64,000 nucleotides of DNA from Paraburkholderia nodosa (GCF_001718195.1 NZ_MCNV01000036.1:1-64000); one strand, 5' to 3'. Counted from the first letter of the stretch, positions 17,033 through 26,031 are shown. Translations and numbers: made by a program. Notes: a model not told the origin generated them from the letters alone.

Positions 17033-17743
17033 ATGTCCAAACCTATGGCAGTTCAGGCTCCCGACGGAGCCTCGCGGCTCGCTGCGGCGGGCAAACCTCG
17101 AACGGCCGGCCGGCCCACCCACGACGACGCGGTCCAGCTGCGCGAGCGCCTGCTCGACGCCGCCAAAACGGTCTTCATGAGGGAAGGTTTCGGTGCCGCC
17201 AGGGTCGATGAAATCGCGTCACTGGCCGGCGTCAGCAAAACTACCGTTTACCGCCAGTTCGGCACGAAGGAAGAGCTTTTTCGCTCTATCGTCTGGCGCG
17301 GCATGTCCGACCTGCGCGGCAAGATCGATCAGCACCTGGTGCCCGGCCGCGATTTTTCGACCAGCCTGGCATCCCTGATCGATGCGCTCGTCGAACACAT
17401 GGCGATACCGGACAGCATTCACACTTCACGCATGGTCATTGGCGAGGCGATACGTTTTCCGGATGTCGCAAGGCAGTTTCTGCAGTTCGTGGTGACGATG
17501 CTGGAGCCGCTTACGGCCGTTCTGGAAGCGGCAGCGGCCAATGGAATGATCGACATCGACGATCCTGCGAACGCGGCACGTGATCTTCTCACGCTGGTCA
17601 CTGGGGCCCCCGAAGTGCACCTTGCGATCCAGACTACGCGCGCTGAACGCAAGCGTAGGGCCGAGAGGATTCATCGGATCCTGTTGACCGCCTGGAAGTA
17701 TCGCGCAACGCTCGATAAGGCTCGAGCGAGAGCAATGCAGTAA
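17033..17743 (+). CDS. TetR family regulator, AefR-like C-terminus
   Basis: 236 residues. A 30-residue basic leader (GKPRTAGRPTHDD) precedes the HTH at about residues 38-85 (FMREGFGAARVDEIASLAGVSKTTVYRQFGTKEELF). The C-terminal part, with RMVIGEAIRFPDVARQF, matches the AefR-like domain. It follows the LuxE-2 gene by 101 nt on the same strand and converges on the thioesterase gene, so it may regulate the upstream luxCE-like operon. No clear Shine-Dalgarno sequence is visible before the ATG. Confidence 0.87.
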   Translation: MSKPMAVQAPDGASRLAAAGKPRTAGRPTHDDAVQLRERLLDAAKTVFMREGFGAARVDEIASLAGVSKTTVYRQFGTKEELFRSIVWRGMSDLRGKIDQHLVPGRDFSTSLASLIDALVEHMAIPDSIHTSRMVIGEAIRFPDVARQFLQFVVTMLEPLTAVLEAAAANGMIDIDDPANAARDLLTLVTGAPEVHLAIQTTRAERKRRAERIHRILLTAWKYRATLDKARARAMQ

Positions 17744-17773
17744 CGTTCGCCGCGCGCCTGCCTCGCCCGCAGA

Positions 17774-18292
17774 CTAGCCGCCGACTTCCCCCATCACCTG
17801 AAACTGCCCGGATGCCTGGGCAATGCACTTCGCATTGGCCCAGATCCGGCAGTCCGAGAAAATCACCCGTTTCCCAGAACGCAGAACGTCGACATGGGCT
17901 TCCACCCAGTCGCCCGGTTCAGCGTTGCCCATGAAGTTGACCGTCAGGCCCGTCGTCAACACCCTTACGGCCGGTTGACGCGAATACTTGCTCGCCCACG
18001 TAATGGCCGTATCCGCCAGCATGCAAACGGCGCCGCCGTGCATCATCTGGCCGAGATTCCGATGCGCTTCGCGCACGTACATACCGACGACGTGTCCACG
18101 CTCGCTCTTGCGAAAATAAGTAGGACCGAACATCTGATGGAAGGGGCCAAACTCCGGCATCAATGCAAAGCCCTCCGGAATGGGCTTTTCTTCGCTCTCT
18201 TCAAGCGCCTCTACCGCCAGTGCGTGTGCGTGTTCCAATGCCACTCTCCTCTTCGCGCCGTAGGTGACCGGCACCAATAAATGCTTTTTCAT
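17774..18292 (-). CDS. PaaI-type hotdog thioesterase
   Basis: 172 residues from the ATG at 18292 (MKKHLL). The hotdog fold and PaaI-type motif HRNLGQMMHGGAVCMLADTA (residues about 76-95) are clear; the conserved HGG and following acidic residue mark acyl-CoA thioesterases that release free acids from CoA. It is divergent from the OYE homologue with only 47 nt between start codons, so the two share one compact promoter region containing AATATATGAATGAATATG. Confidence 0.82.
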   Translation of the reverse strand: MKKHLLVPVTYGAKRRVALEHAHALAVEALEESEEKPIPEGFALMPEFGPFHQMFGPTYFRKSERGHVVGMYVREAHRNLGQMMHGGAVCMLADTAITWASKYSRQPAVRVLTTGLTVNFMGNAEPGDWVEAHVDVLRSGKRVIFSDCRIWANAKCIAQASGQFQVMGEVGG

Positions 18293-18339
18293 GGGCGAGA
18301 CATAGCGTATCATTATTCGCACGCAAGTCAAATATATGA

Positions 18340-19497
18340 ATGAATATGGACATCGGATCGCTCTTTACGCCGCTCGTTGTTCGAGGCGTCACGCTTGCCA
18401 ACCGCATCGTCATGTCACCCATGACTCGCGGCTTTTCGCCCAATGGACTGCCCGGCAGTGACGTTGCCGCCTACTACAAGCGGCGCGCGCAGGGCGAGAC
18501 TGGCCTTATCATCACGGAAGGCGTCGGTGTCGATCATCCGGCGGCCCTGGGCGAAGCCGGACTCGGCGAGAATTCGATTCCCGTACTCGCCGGAGCAGAA
18601 TCGGTTGCCGCGTGGCGGCGAGTGACGAATGAAGTGCATGCGAGCGGCGGCGTTATCTTTCCGCAACTGTGGCACATGGGACCGATGAAAGAGGCGAACA
18701 CAGGGCCCTTCCCCGCCGCCGCGCCACTACGGCCATCGGGGCTCTGGGGGCCGTCCGGACGCACGACTTCTCTCAACGCGGGCTACATGGAGCGGGTGAG
18801 GCCACCAACGCGCCCAATGACCGACACCGAGATCGCGGACGTCATCGCCGCCTACGGTCGAAGCGCGTCGTTTGCGAAGACCGCCGGATTCGACGGCATC
18901 GCCATCCACGGAGGGCACGGCTATCTGATCGATGCGTTCCTTTGGGCCGAGACCAATCAACGCACGGACAAATGGGGTAAGGATCTCGTGGCGCGCAGCC
19001 GCTTTGCCGCCGAAGTCGTGCGCGCGATACGCGAAGCGATCGGCGATACGATGCCGATTACATTCCGCTTTTCACAGTGGAAACAGCAGGATTTCCGTGC
19101 GCGCCTCGCCAACGATCCGCACGAACTCGAACAGATCCTCGCACCGCTCGCAGATGCTGGCGTCGACATCTTCGAGGCGAGTACGCGTTATTTCAATCGC
19201 GCGGAATTCCCGGGCTCGGAGATGAATCTCGCAGGCTGGGTAAAGAAAGTGACCGGCCGGTATGCTATGGCGGTGGGCGGAATCGGTATTAATAAGGGTT
19301 ACTACGATTCCATGGCCGGAGCCGAAACATCGGTGCAACCCGACCTGACACCACTGCTGGATCGTTTCTCGCGCAACGAGTTTGACCTTGTTGGCGTAGG
19401 ACGTTCGCTTCTGCACGACCCGAACTGGGCCCGGCGTGCCCGCCTTGGCGAGCCGTTTCTCGGATTCAGCAACGATTCGCTCGCGCGCCTCACCTGA
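18340..19497 (+). CDS. Old Yellow Enzyme family ene-reductase (FMN, NAD(P)H)
   Basis: 385 residues, typical OYE length. OYEs reduce activated C=C bonds such as enones. The substrate-orienting pair His190/His193 lies in AIHGGHGYLIDAFLW, and FMN contacts include RIVMSPMTRG at the N-terminus and GVGRSLLHDPNW near the end. The start could be the ATG at 18340 or at 18346. No ribosome site precedes either, and the short leader suggests an almost leaderless transcript. Members of this family occur in steroid and terpenoid catabolic regions, in keeping with neighbours. Confidence 0.9.
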   Translation: MNMDIGSLFTPLVVRGVTLANRIVMSPMTRGFSPNGLPGSDVAAYYKRRAQGETGLIITEGVGVDHPAALGEAGLGENSIPVLAGAESVAAWRRVTNEVHASGGVIFPQLWHMGPMKEANTGPFPAAAPLRPSGLWGPSGRTTSLNAGYMERVRPPTRPMTDTEIADVIAAYGRSASFAKTAGFDGIAIHGGHGYLIDAFLWAETNQRTDKWGKDLVARSRFAAEVVRAIREAIGDTMPITFRFSQWKQQDFRARLANDPHELEQILAPLADAGVDIFEASTRYFNRAEFPGSEMNLAGWVKKVTGRYAMAVGGIGINKGYYDSMAGAETSVQPDLTPLLDRFSRNEFDLVGVGRSLLHDPNWARRARLGEPFLGFSNDSLARLT

Positions 19498-19508
19498 AAC
19501 CCAGTTTT

Positions 19509-19541
19509 GCAGTTGACGCCCCTGTATCAGGCGTCAACTGC
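19509..19541. terminator. 12-bp stem hairpin between convergent genes
   Basis: GCAGTTGACGCC (19509-19520) and its perfect complement (19530-19541) enclose a 9-nt loop, directly after the OYE stop (19497) and before the minus-strand SDR stop (19562). Position between convergent genes suggests a bidirectional terminator, though neither side has a good T-run. Confidence 0.6.
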
Positions 19542-19561
19542 TGTTGGTGGCCTGTTAATCT

Positions 19562-20257
19562 TCAGGTGCGCCCAGTAACCGGAATCAATGCACCGGTTAC
19601 CCCCGACGCCGCTTCGGAAGCGAGAAAAAGGATCACGTTCGCGATTTCCTCGGGCCGTACCCAACGTGAAAAGTCTGCATCGGGCATGTCGTTGCGGTTT
19701 TGCGGCGTGTCGATAATACCCGGCAGGATCGCGTTCACGGTAATTGACCGATCCTTGAGCTCTTCGGCTAGCGCCTCCGTCAAACGCATCACTCCCGACT
19801 TCGACGCCGTGTACGCACCCATTCCCATACCTGCCTTCAGTGCGGCACCAGCGCCGATGTTGACAATGCGACCGCCGTGCGCGCCGACAGCAAGATAGTC
19901 CAACGCCGCTTTCGATGCCGTAGCGGCCGTCCGCACGTTCATCTGATACATCAAATCCCACGTCTCGAGGGAGCCGTCCGCCAGTGTTTCCCAGCGAAAT
20001 CCGCCCGCTATGTTGACGAGGGCATCGAGCTTGCCAAACTGCTCGACAGTCGCCGAAAACGCCGCGCGCGCCGCGTCCAGGTCAGTGAGTTCCACGCCGC
20101 CTCGCCACCAGGAGGCGTGTAGCTGCTCCGCGCTCGCGCCCTCCGGCGCGGGCGCCTTGTCGATCAGCGCGACCTTCCAGCCATTGTCGGCAAATACCCG
20201 GCCCACCGCGCGTCCCAATGTGCCGAAGCCACCGGTTACCACCACTACCCGTTGCAT
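19562..20257 (-). CDS. SDR family oxidoreductase
   Basis: 231 residues, a short SDR. Motifs: VTGGFGTLGRAV (residues 7-18), NIAGG, YTASK (Tyr/Lys), PGIIDTPQNR. The pattern resembles SDRs acting like dihydropteridine reductase or 3-oxoacyl reductase, but the substrate is not deducible. It follows the crotonase gene (start 21087, stop 20293) on the same strand by 35 nt, so the two and the amidohydrolase upstream probably form one operon. Confidence 0.85.
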   Translation of the reverse strand: MQRVVVVTGGFGTLGRAVGRVFADNGWKVALIDKAPAPEGASAEQLHASWWRGGVELTDLDAARAAFSATVEQFGKLDALVNIAGGFRWETLADGSLETWDLMYQMNVRTAATASKAALDYLAVGAHGGRIVNIGAGAALKAGMGMGAYTASKSGVMRLTEALAEELKDRSITVNAILPGIIDTPQNRNDMPDADFSRWVRPEEIANVILFLASEAASGVTGALIPVTGRT

Positions 20258-20292
20258 GTCCGATCACTCCCTCGCCGCTTCGGCGTGAAAAA

Positions 20293-21087
20293 TCAACGTC
20301 CCTTGAAAACCGGCTCACGTTTCTCGCGAAACGCGTTGACCGCTTCCTGGTGGTCTTCAGTCAAATTCGACAGCGCCTCGTAGGCGATCGACGCATCGAG
20401 AATCGAATGCGCGAGTTGCTTGAGTCCGATGTTGATTGAAGCCTTGGTCCATTGAATCGCACGCGCGGCTCCGTTTGCCAGCCGCTTCGCCATGGCATCG
20501 ACAACGGCATCGAGTTCGTCAGCCGGCACGGCGTGATTGATGAGCCCCAGACGCGCCGCCTCTTCCGCGGTGAGGAGGTCACCCGTCAGGAGGTATTCCT
20601 TGGCCTTCGCGTAGCCGACGAGCTGCGGCCAGATCACCGCGCCGCCATCGCCCGCTACGAAGCCGACTTTCACGTGCGGATCGCCAATCTTCGCGTGATT
20701 GGCCGCGTAGCTCAGATCCGAGAACAACGCGATCGTCGCGCCCAGACCAATTGCATGACCATTGATCTTCGCGATGACCGGCTTCGGACAATCGAGCATC
20801 GAGAAGACGATTTTTTTGGCGCGCTGCATGCCTTCCAGAAATAACGCCGGGTTGTCGATGACCTGCTGCATGTGCTCGATATCACCGCCCGCGCTGAATG
20901 CGCGCCCAGCGCCCGTCAACACGACAACACGGGTCTCGCCGTCCTCCGCGACATCGAGAAAGAGCCGCGACATCTCAATGTCCATTTGCTCGTCAAACGC
21001 ATTCAGCGTTTCGGGGCGGTTGAGCGTGACGGTCAGGACGCCGCCGTCGCGTTCGAGCAATAACGCCTTATAGTCCGAAATATTCAT
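20293..21087 (-). CDS. Crotonase family enoyl-CoA hydratase/isomerase-like protein
   Basis: 264 residues with the crotonase fold: TLNRPETLNAFDE, oxyanion-hole segments GRAFSAGGDI and GHAIGLGATIAL. The first catalytic glutamate of hydratases is replaced: the segment is DPHVKVGFVAGDGG, with His and Asp where PE...PGAGG is usual. The second Glu is kept in KAKEYLLTG. The His/Asp arrangement resembles 6-oxocamphor hydrolase at two of its three catalytic positions, so it may not be a simple hydratase. It sits between an amidohydrolase and an SDR gene. Confidence 0.88.
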   Translation of the reverse strand: MNISDYKALLLERDGGVLTVTLNRPETLNAFDEQMDIEMSRLFLDVAEDGETRVVVLTGAGRAFSAGGDIEHMQQVIDNPALFLEGMQRAKKIVFSMLDCPKPVIAKINGHAIGLGATIALFSDLSYAANHAKIGDPHVKVGFVAGDGGAVIWPQLVGYAKAKEYLLTGDLLTAEEAARLGLINHAVPADELDAVVDAMAKRLANGAARAIQWTKASINIGLKQLAHSILDASIAYEALSNLTEDHQEAVNAFREKREPVFKGR

Positions 21088-21191
21088 GGCTTACCTGTTC
21101 ACAAAGAAGAGACAGCGCGGGACGACGGGTCGCGCCGCCGCGCAAACGCCGGATGCGATTCCCGCTGCACCGGCGCCCCGCGCGACTTCGA

Positions 21192-22388
21192 TTACACCTG
21201 CAGCGGAATGAACCTGCGACCGTTGTCGTACATGATCTTGCGCGTGTCTTCTTCGGCAAGCCCATTGAGCGCTTCCGCAGCGAAGTCTTTCGGCTCCGGC
21301 ACGCCTTCCGCGTGCGGATAGTCGGAGCCCATCAACAGAAAGTCCGACGATCCGGTTTGCGCGATGATCTGGCCGATGTCGTCCTCGGGATACGCGACCA
21401 CAAACACGTTTTCCTTGAAGATCTGGCTCGGGCGCTTCTTCAGTTGACCGCACGGCCAGTAACCATTCTTCGCCATGCCCCGGCACTTGTCCATTTTCAC
21501 GAGCAGCGACGGCACCCATTCGGCACCGTTTTCCGCGCTGCACAGCTTGACGCGCGGGAAACGCTCGAAGAAATTGTAGAAGATGAATGACGACAGCGTT
21601 TCCATCACCGGACGCTCGCCGTAACCGTGCATCCAGACAAAGGCGGTTTGACGCTGGCGCGACTGCTGCACCGGCTCGCCCCACACCGCCATGTGATCCT
21701 TCATGTAGATCGCTTCCGACACGTGGAACGTGACACGCACGCCCGCTTCGTTGAGGATCGACCAGAACGGATCGAAATACGGGTCCGCCGGCGCACGGCC
21801 ATTGAACGGCCCCATCGGCATCAGGATTACGCGGACGCCGTTCGCGACCAGCCATTTTGCCTCGGCGACGGCGGCGTCGAGATCGTCGAGCGTGACGACC
21901 GGCGTCGTGTAGATCCGGTCCTTGTAGTTGAAGCCCCAGTCGTCGAGCATCCACTGGTTATACGCATGCAACACGGCATTTGCGGCGGCAGGCTCGTTGA
22001 GGTACGAAATGCACGCGACCATTTCGCCGATGTACATCGTGCAGGCTTCCACGCCGAATTCGTCCATCTTCTTCAGGCGGGCGTCGCGATTGAACATGTC
22101 CGGCGTCGGGGCGACACGCATGTCGACGTTGTCCTTGCCGTCCTTCATCGCGCGCAGCCATTCATGCAGCTTGCCCGGCGGCGGCACGTGCCCCTCGGCC
22201 GAGGTGTAGCCTTCGCTGATTTCCACCTTGCGGTCGCCGACATACATGCAGCGGTTGCCGTCGGCCGTGACACGGCTGGTGAACGACCAGTCCTTCTTGA
22301 ACTTCTCGGGCAAATGGCGGCTGTATGCGTCCTCGACTTCGTAGAAGTGCGTGTCCGCGTCGTAGATCTTCCCTTGGTACGCTTGCAT
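21192..22388 (-). CDS. Amidohydrolase-2 family (ACMSD-like) metal-dependent hydrolase
   Basis: 398 residues. The N-terminal DADTHFYE gives the D-x-H metal pair of the amidohydrolase-2 family (TIM barrel). Later motifs are VRVILMPMG, TFHVSE with a metal His, and DFLLMGSDYPHAEG, containing the catalytic Asp. Relatives include ACMSD-type decarboxylases and C-C hydrolases of aromatic and alicyclic pathways; the exact reaction is not deducible. It is divergent from the MFS gene, with a 238-bp regulatory gap between, and is first in a minus-strand unit with the crotonase and SDR. Confidence 0.85.
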   Translation of the reverse strand: MQAYQGKIYDADTHFYEVEDAYSRHLPEKFKKDWSFTSRVTADGNRCMYVGDRKVEISEGYTSAEGHVPPPGKLHEWLRAMKDGKDNVDMRVAPTPDMFNRDARLKKMDEFGVEACTMYIGEMVACISYLNEPAAANAVLHAYNQWMLDDWGFNYKDRIYTTPVVTLDDLDAAVAEAKWLVANGVRVILMPMGPFNGRAPADPYFDPFWSILNEAGVRVTFHVSEAIYMKDHMAVWGEPVQQSRQRQTAFVWMHGYGERPVMETLSSFIFYNFFERFPRVKLCSAENGAEWVPSLLVKMDKCRGMAKNGYWPCGQLKKRPSQIFKENVFVVAYPEDDIGQIIAQTGSSDFLLMGSDYPHAEGVPEPKDFAAEALNGLAEEDTRKIMYDNGRRFIPLQV

Positions 22389-22492
22389 GAACTCTCTCCT
22401 GATTGTGGGGGAGCGCTGCTCAACGTGCGCCCTTGAGAGAAGTATCGGCTCAAGCCATCAGCCCAAGAACTCTCATATCGAACCCAGAAACG

Positions 22493-22513
22493 TCGATATC
22501 GAATTGATATCGA
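22493..22513. promoter_or_regulatory. Palindrome in the amidohydrolase/MFS gap
   Basis: TCGATATC (22493-22500) and GATATCGA (22506-22513) are perfect 8-bp arms around GAATT, about 105 nt upstream of the amidohydrolase start. It looks like an operator; the nearest regulator gene is the IclR at 24.2-24.9 kb. Confidence 0.45.
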
Positions 22514-22570
22514 TCGGCGCCCTCGCGATTTCCGAAGCTCGCACATGGCATCCTCCGGAAAACATCAATA

Positions 22571-22583
22571 CGAACATCGTTCG
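22571..22583. promoter_or_regulatory. GAAC-N3-GTTC operator box (MFS promoter)
   Basis: CGAACATCGTTCG is a perfect 5+5 palindrome about 44-56 nt before the MFS ATG. It is the leftmost copy of the box seen in the promoter gaps further right (25089, 29455, 44537, 61380, 63153). It likely binds the shared regulator. Confidence 0.5.
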
Positions 22584-22626
22584 CATATGAGTATACTCGA
22601 AACGATACATACAACCGGAGACGCTC

Positions 22627-24048
22627 ATGCAAGTTGAAGTCCTCTCGCAGCAGGCACACCGAGCACAACCCGTAGCCGGTCCGCCGCGCGGGTTCACGAT
22701 GGCGATCCTGCTGGCCGCAGTGGCCGCCTCGTCGGGAATCACCGTTATCTATACGGTGCTGGTCACACTCTACAAAGCCTTTCCCGCTTCGAACTCCGTG
22801 AGCTGGACGGTTACCGCATACTGGCTCGGCTCGGCCGTCTTTGCCGCGGTGAGCGGGCGGCTTGGTGACCTGCTGGGCTACCGTCGCATCCTGCTCGTGG
22901 TGATGTCGGTCGCTGCCGCCGGCGCGGTCGTCGCCGCCTGTGCAACCCGTGTCGGCATGCTCGTCGCCGGGTGCGCGATGCAATCGATCGCGGCAGGCAT
23001 TACACCGCTCTCCATCGGCCTGGTCCGCGAGAACCTGCCGCCAGCGAGGCTGCCTGGCGCGGTGGGCCTGATCAGTGCTGCAGGCATGGTATCCGCGGGG
23101 CTGGTCTACATTTGTGCGGGCGTCGTCGTGGATCACTATTCCTGGCAAGGCGGCTTTTGGTTCAAAGTCGCGCTTTGCATCGTGGCAGTCGCTGCCGTAC
23201 GCGCGTGGACGCCGCCGTCGCCACAGCATCCCAGCGTCCGGATCGACTACCTTCGAGGCCTTGCGTTCGCTCCAGCACTTTGCGCGATCCTCTTCGCGGT
23301 GCAACAGATCCGCGCGTGGGGGCTCGGCGATGCGCGGCTTTGGGGTTTGATCGGCGGCGGCATGGTCGTGCTGGGACTATGGGCGCGGCATCAGCTCAAG
23401 GCGCGTCATCCGCTCATCAACGTGCGTCTGCTGAAGACGCGCGAGGTCGTCCTGGCGAATGCCTGCATGGCATTCCTCGCGGCAGGCGCCATGCAACTGG
23501 GACAGGTTTTCTCGCTGCTCGCCCAGCAGCCTGCCGGCACGCACGCTGGATTCGGACTGAGCGCAACAGCAGCCGGATTACTGATGTTCAGCGTCAACAT
23601 CGTCGCGATGGTCGCGAGCCCGTGGAGCGGCCGCGTTGCGGCCCGCTACAAGGCGCGTCGCGCCGCCTTGATCGGCATGGTCATCCTGGCCTTTGCCTGG
23701 GCCTCACTGATCGCGCTTCATCGCAGCCTGCTGCTCTTCGTTCCAGGCGCGGTCCTGTGCTCGTTCGGGCTCGCCTTCGCGAGCACGGCGCTGTACAACC
23801 AGATCGTGGAAACGACGCCTGCGCATCAGACAGGCGAGGCAACGGGCATGCTCTACGTCTTCTTCTCGTGCTTCTTCGCGGTAGGCGCCCAGGTGGTATT
23901 CGTGCTGTTACGCGGCGCGACGGGGGGACATGACGGTGCGTCGTTTCCCGCCGACAGTGGCTATGTTTCGGTGTTCGTCTACATCGCCTGCAGTTCGATT
24001 GCCGGACTGCTGATCGCTTGCATGCTGCCGAAGCGTCACGCCCGTTGA
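22627..24048 (+). CDS. MFS transporter, DHA2-like
   Basis: 473 residues with about 12-14 hydrophobic segments, starting near residue 24. The motif-A-like loop between helices 2 and 3 reads SGRLGDLLGYRRIL (residues about 79-92), as in drug:H+ antiporters. GGAG precedes the ATG by 8 nt. It is an inner-membrane proton-driven transporter that may import the cluster substrate or export toxic intermediates. It is divergent from the amidohydrolase operon and has the shared palindrome in its promoter. Confidence 0.88.
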   Translation: MQVEVLSQQAHRAQPVAGPPRGFTMAILLAAVAASSGITVIYTVLVTLYKAFPASNSVSWTVTAYWLGSAVFAAVSGRLGDLLGYRRILLVVMSVAAAGAVVAACATRVGMLVAGCAMQSIAAGITPLSIGLVRENLPPARLPGAVGLISAAGMVSAGLVYICAGVVVDHYSWQGGFWFKVALCIVAVAAVRAWTPPSPQHPSVRIDYLRGLAFAPALCAILFAVQQIRAWGLGDARLWGLIGGGMVVLGLWARHQLKARHPLINVRLLKTREVVLANACMAFLAAGAMQLGQVFSLLAQQPAGTHAGFGLSATAAGLLMFSVNIVAMVASPWSGRVAARYKARRAALIGMVILAFAWASLIALHRSLLLFVPGAVLCSFGLAFASTALYNQIVETTPAHQTGEATGMLYVFFSCFFAVGAQVVFVLLRGATGGHDGASFPADSGYVSVFVYIACSSIAGLLIACMLPKRHAR

Positions 24049-24104
24049 TCGTCGTTGCGAACGACCTGTTACACGCCGGTCCGACGCTTCTTCAAATTCG
24101 CCAT

Positions 24105-24146
24105 GCGTGCCGAACATTGAAGCATGTGCTTCAATGCTCGGCACGC
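24105..24146. terminator. Long near-perfect inverted repeat between MFS and IclR genes
   Basis: Arms 24105-24124 (GCGTGCCGAACATTGAAGCA) and 24127-24146 pair at 19 of 20 positions (mismatch A24114/C24137). It sits between the convergent stops of the MFS gene (24048) and the IclR gene (24154), so it is a candidate bidirectional terminator. No T-run follows and the near-zero loop makes it close to a cruciform. Confidence 0.6.
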
Positions 24147-24153
24147 TGGCCGG

Positions 24154-24948
24154 TCACTCATCTTCGGCTTGACCCAATGCAGACGCACGCTGCGCCACCC
24201 TGATCATGTTCTGCTCGAGTTGCGGGCGTTCGCGATCGAAACGCTCGAGCGGCGCACCAATCGCCATCGCCGCAATCACGTTACCGTTCGGCCCGAAGAT
24301 CGGTGACGACACACCCGCGGAGTCCGGCAGCAATTCGCCGCGGCTCACCGACAAACCGGTTTCGAGGATGTGATCGAGTTCGTCACGCAGCGCCTTCTTC
24401 GTCGCGACGGTTTGCGGCGTACGGCGCTCGAACTTGACCGTCTTCATGTAGTCGGTGACGAAAGCCTCCGGCGCATGAGCCAGCAGCACGCGCCCCGCAG
24501 CCGTGCAGTAGAGCGGACGGCGCAATCCGATGTGCATCGAATAGCGCACGGATTGTTCGCTCTCGATCACATCGACATAGGTGATCTCCTTGTGCTCGTG
24601 ATCAAGGACGCCGATATAAACGGTTTCATTGGTGCTCTTCGAGAGATCCACCAGAAACGGGCGCAGCATCTTCGAGAAATTCCACGCGGCCATCACGCCG
24701 GCGGACAAGCGGAAGATCGAAGGCCCCAGGCGATAGCGGCCTGCGTCGTGCATCAAAAACCCTTCTGCCACGAGAGGCCTCAGCAGATTGAGCAGGCTGC
24801 TCTTCGGCGACTCGAGGGCAACATTCAGTTCTGCCAGCGACATCCCTTCCGGAGACTTCGCCAGCACATCGAAAATTCCGAGGAGTCGGGTCAGCGAGCG
24901 CGGCCCGCTGACATCCCGGTCCGCCGGCGCTGAGGTCTCTTTCAACAT
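24154..24948 (-). CDS. IclR family transcriptional regulator
   Basis: 264 residues from the ATG at 24948, chosen because GGGGA precedes it; an ATG four codons earlier (24960) has no site. The winged HTH covers about residues 16-75 (LLGIFDVLAKSPEGMSLAELNVALESPKSSLLNLLRPL). The C-terminal effector domain follows (LRRPLYCTAAGRVLLA, later SSPIFGPNGNVIAAMAIGAP). IclR proteins regulate aromatic and acyl catabolic operons in response to intermediates. It is divergent from the SDR at 25196 and convergent with the MFS gene, so it is a local regulator candidate for both. Confidence 0.92.
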   Translation of the reverse strand: MLKETSAPADRDVSGPRSLTRLLGIFDVLAKSPEGMSLAELNVALESPKSSLLNLLRPLVAEGFLMHDAGRYRLGPSIFRLSAGVMAAWNFSKMLRPFLVDLSKSTNETVYIGVLDHEHKEITYVDVIESEQSVRYSMHIGLRRPLYCTAAGRVLLAHAPEAFVTDYMKTVKFERRTPQTVATKKALRDELDHILETGLSVSRGELLPDSAGVSSPIFGPNGNVIAAMAIGAPLERFDRERPQLEQNMIRVAQRASALGQAEDE

Positions 24949-24985
24949 GATTTTCCCCATGAATTGACTGTATCGATTATACGGG

Positions 24986-25001
24986 AACTATTCACATAGT
25001 T
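24986..25001. promoter_or_regulatory. AACTAT-N4-ATAGTT palindrome upstream of the IclR gene
   Basis: AACTAT (24986-24991) and ATAGTT (24996-25001) form a perfect palindrome about 40 nt upstream of the IclR start, suggesting an autoregulatory operator. The ATAGTT half is shared with other promoter gaps in this window (9951, 25084, 26040, 44532, 61360). Confidence 0.4.
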
Positions 25002-25088
25002 TTACAACGATCACAATTTGGCACACTTTTGCACCGCCTGAATTCGGGAATACGCCAGGGCGCCTCCGCATTCAGGTTGAGATATAGT

Positions 25089-25101
25089 TGAACGGCGTTC
25101 A
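25089..25101. promoter_or_regulatory. GAAC-N3-GTTC operator box (SDR promoter)
   Basis: TGAACGGCGTTCA, a perfect 6+1+6 palindrome, identical to the copy at 61380-61392. A TATAGT hexamer (25083-25088) lies immediately upstream and could be the -10 element, placing the box over the start site as expected for a repressor. Confidence 0.55.
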
Positions 25102-25195
25102 TAAAATTGCAATGCAGGAGCAACGCTTTCCGGACCATCCACGCGGCACGCTCGCGCGTCGAACTGCAGCATCAAACTTCACTTCTGGATCACAC

Positions 25196-25960
25196 ATGCA
25201 CACGAAAAAACTGGCAGAAAAGGTCGTCATCGTGACCGGAGGCGGGCAAGGCGTTGGACTCGGCATTGCCCGCGCGCTTGCCACCCAGGGCGCGAGTCTG
25301 GTGCTGACTGGCCGCACGGAGAGCAAACTCACGCACGCTGCTGACGAATTGAGTGCCCTCGGCTCGCAAGTGCTCGTCGTGCCTGGTAACACGCGCAATC
25401 GAGCCGACGCCGTGCGCACGGTCGAACTTGCCATTGAGCGTTTCGGACGCGTGGACGCGCTTATTGACAACGCACAAAGCAGCAGCCCGGGTGTGCCGCT
25501 CGAGTCCGTTACCGACGACGACTGGAGCGACACACTCGAGTCTGGCTTGTACGGCACGCTGTATTTCATGCAGGCCGTATTGCCGCACATGAAGGCACAG
25601 GGCCGCGGCACCATCGTCAACTTCGGCTCGCGCACAGGCATCGAAGGGCTCAAGGGATTCGGCGCGTACGCCGCAACCAAGGAGGGCATTCGTGGACTTT
25701 CACGTGTTGCCGCGCGCGAATGGGGTGCCTATGGCATCACCGTCAACGTCATTTGCCCGGCAGCGCTCACGCCAGCCGCTGAAGCCTACCTCGAGGCCAA
25801 TCCCCAGGAACGCACGCGCTATCTCGGTGAAATCGCTCTTGGCCGCTTCGGCGATCCTGAGCTCGATATTGGACGAACAGTTGCATTTCTGTGTAGTGAC
25901 GACGCTAATTTCATAACCGGGCAGACTATCAGTGTGGACGGCGGACAGTCAATGCTTTAG
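25196..25960 (+). CDS. SDR family oxidoreductase
   Basis: 254 residues from the ATG at 25196 (MHTKKLAEKV). An upstream TTG in the same frame would add 36 unrelated residues. Motifs: TGGGQGVGLG (residues about 13-22), then DNAQSS in place of NNAG, FGSRTG for the Ser region, YAATK Tyr/Lys, and FITGQTISVDGGQ. The variant NNAG motif is unusual for classical SDRs but Tyr and Lys are kept. Likely an alcohol/ketone dehydrogenase. Its promoter has the shared palindrome. Confidence 0.85.
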   Translation: MHTKKLAEKVVIVTGGGQGVGLGIARALATQGASLVLTGRTESKLTHAADELSALGSQVLVVPGNTRNRADAVRTVELAIERFGRVDALIDNAQSSSPGVPLESVTDDDWSDTLESGLYGTLYFMQAVLPHMKAQGRGTIVNFGSRTGIEGLKGFGAYAATKEGIRGLSRVAAREWGAYGITVNVICPAALTPAAEAYLEANPQERTRYLGEIALGRFGDPELDIGRTVAFLCSDDANFITGQTISVDGGQSML

Positions 25961-26031
25961 TGCGTCTTTTTGAACACAGTTGCAATATACGAAACGAGAA
26001 GTTGCATTTCTCAGCGGCGCAGAGAATTTAA

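Noticed and set aside
25088..25195. N-terminal extension of the SDR at 25196
   Set aside because: The extended frame begins with TTG inside the operator palindrome and has no SDR similarity before the ATG at 25196.
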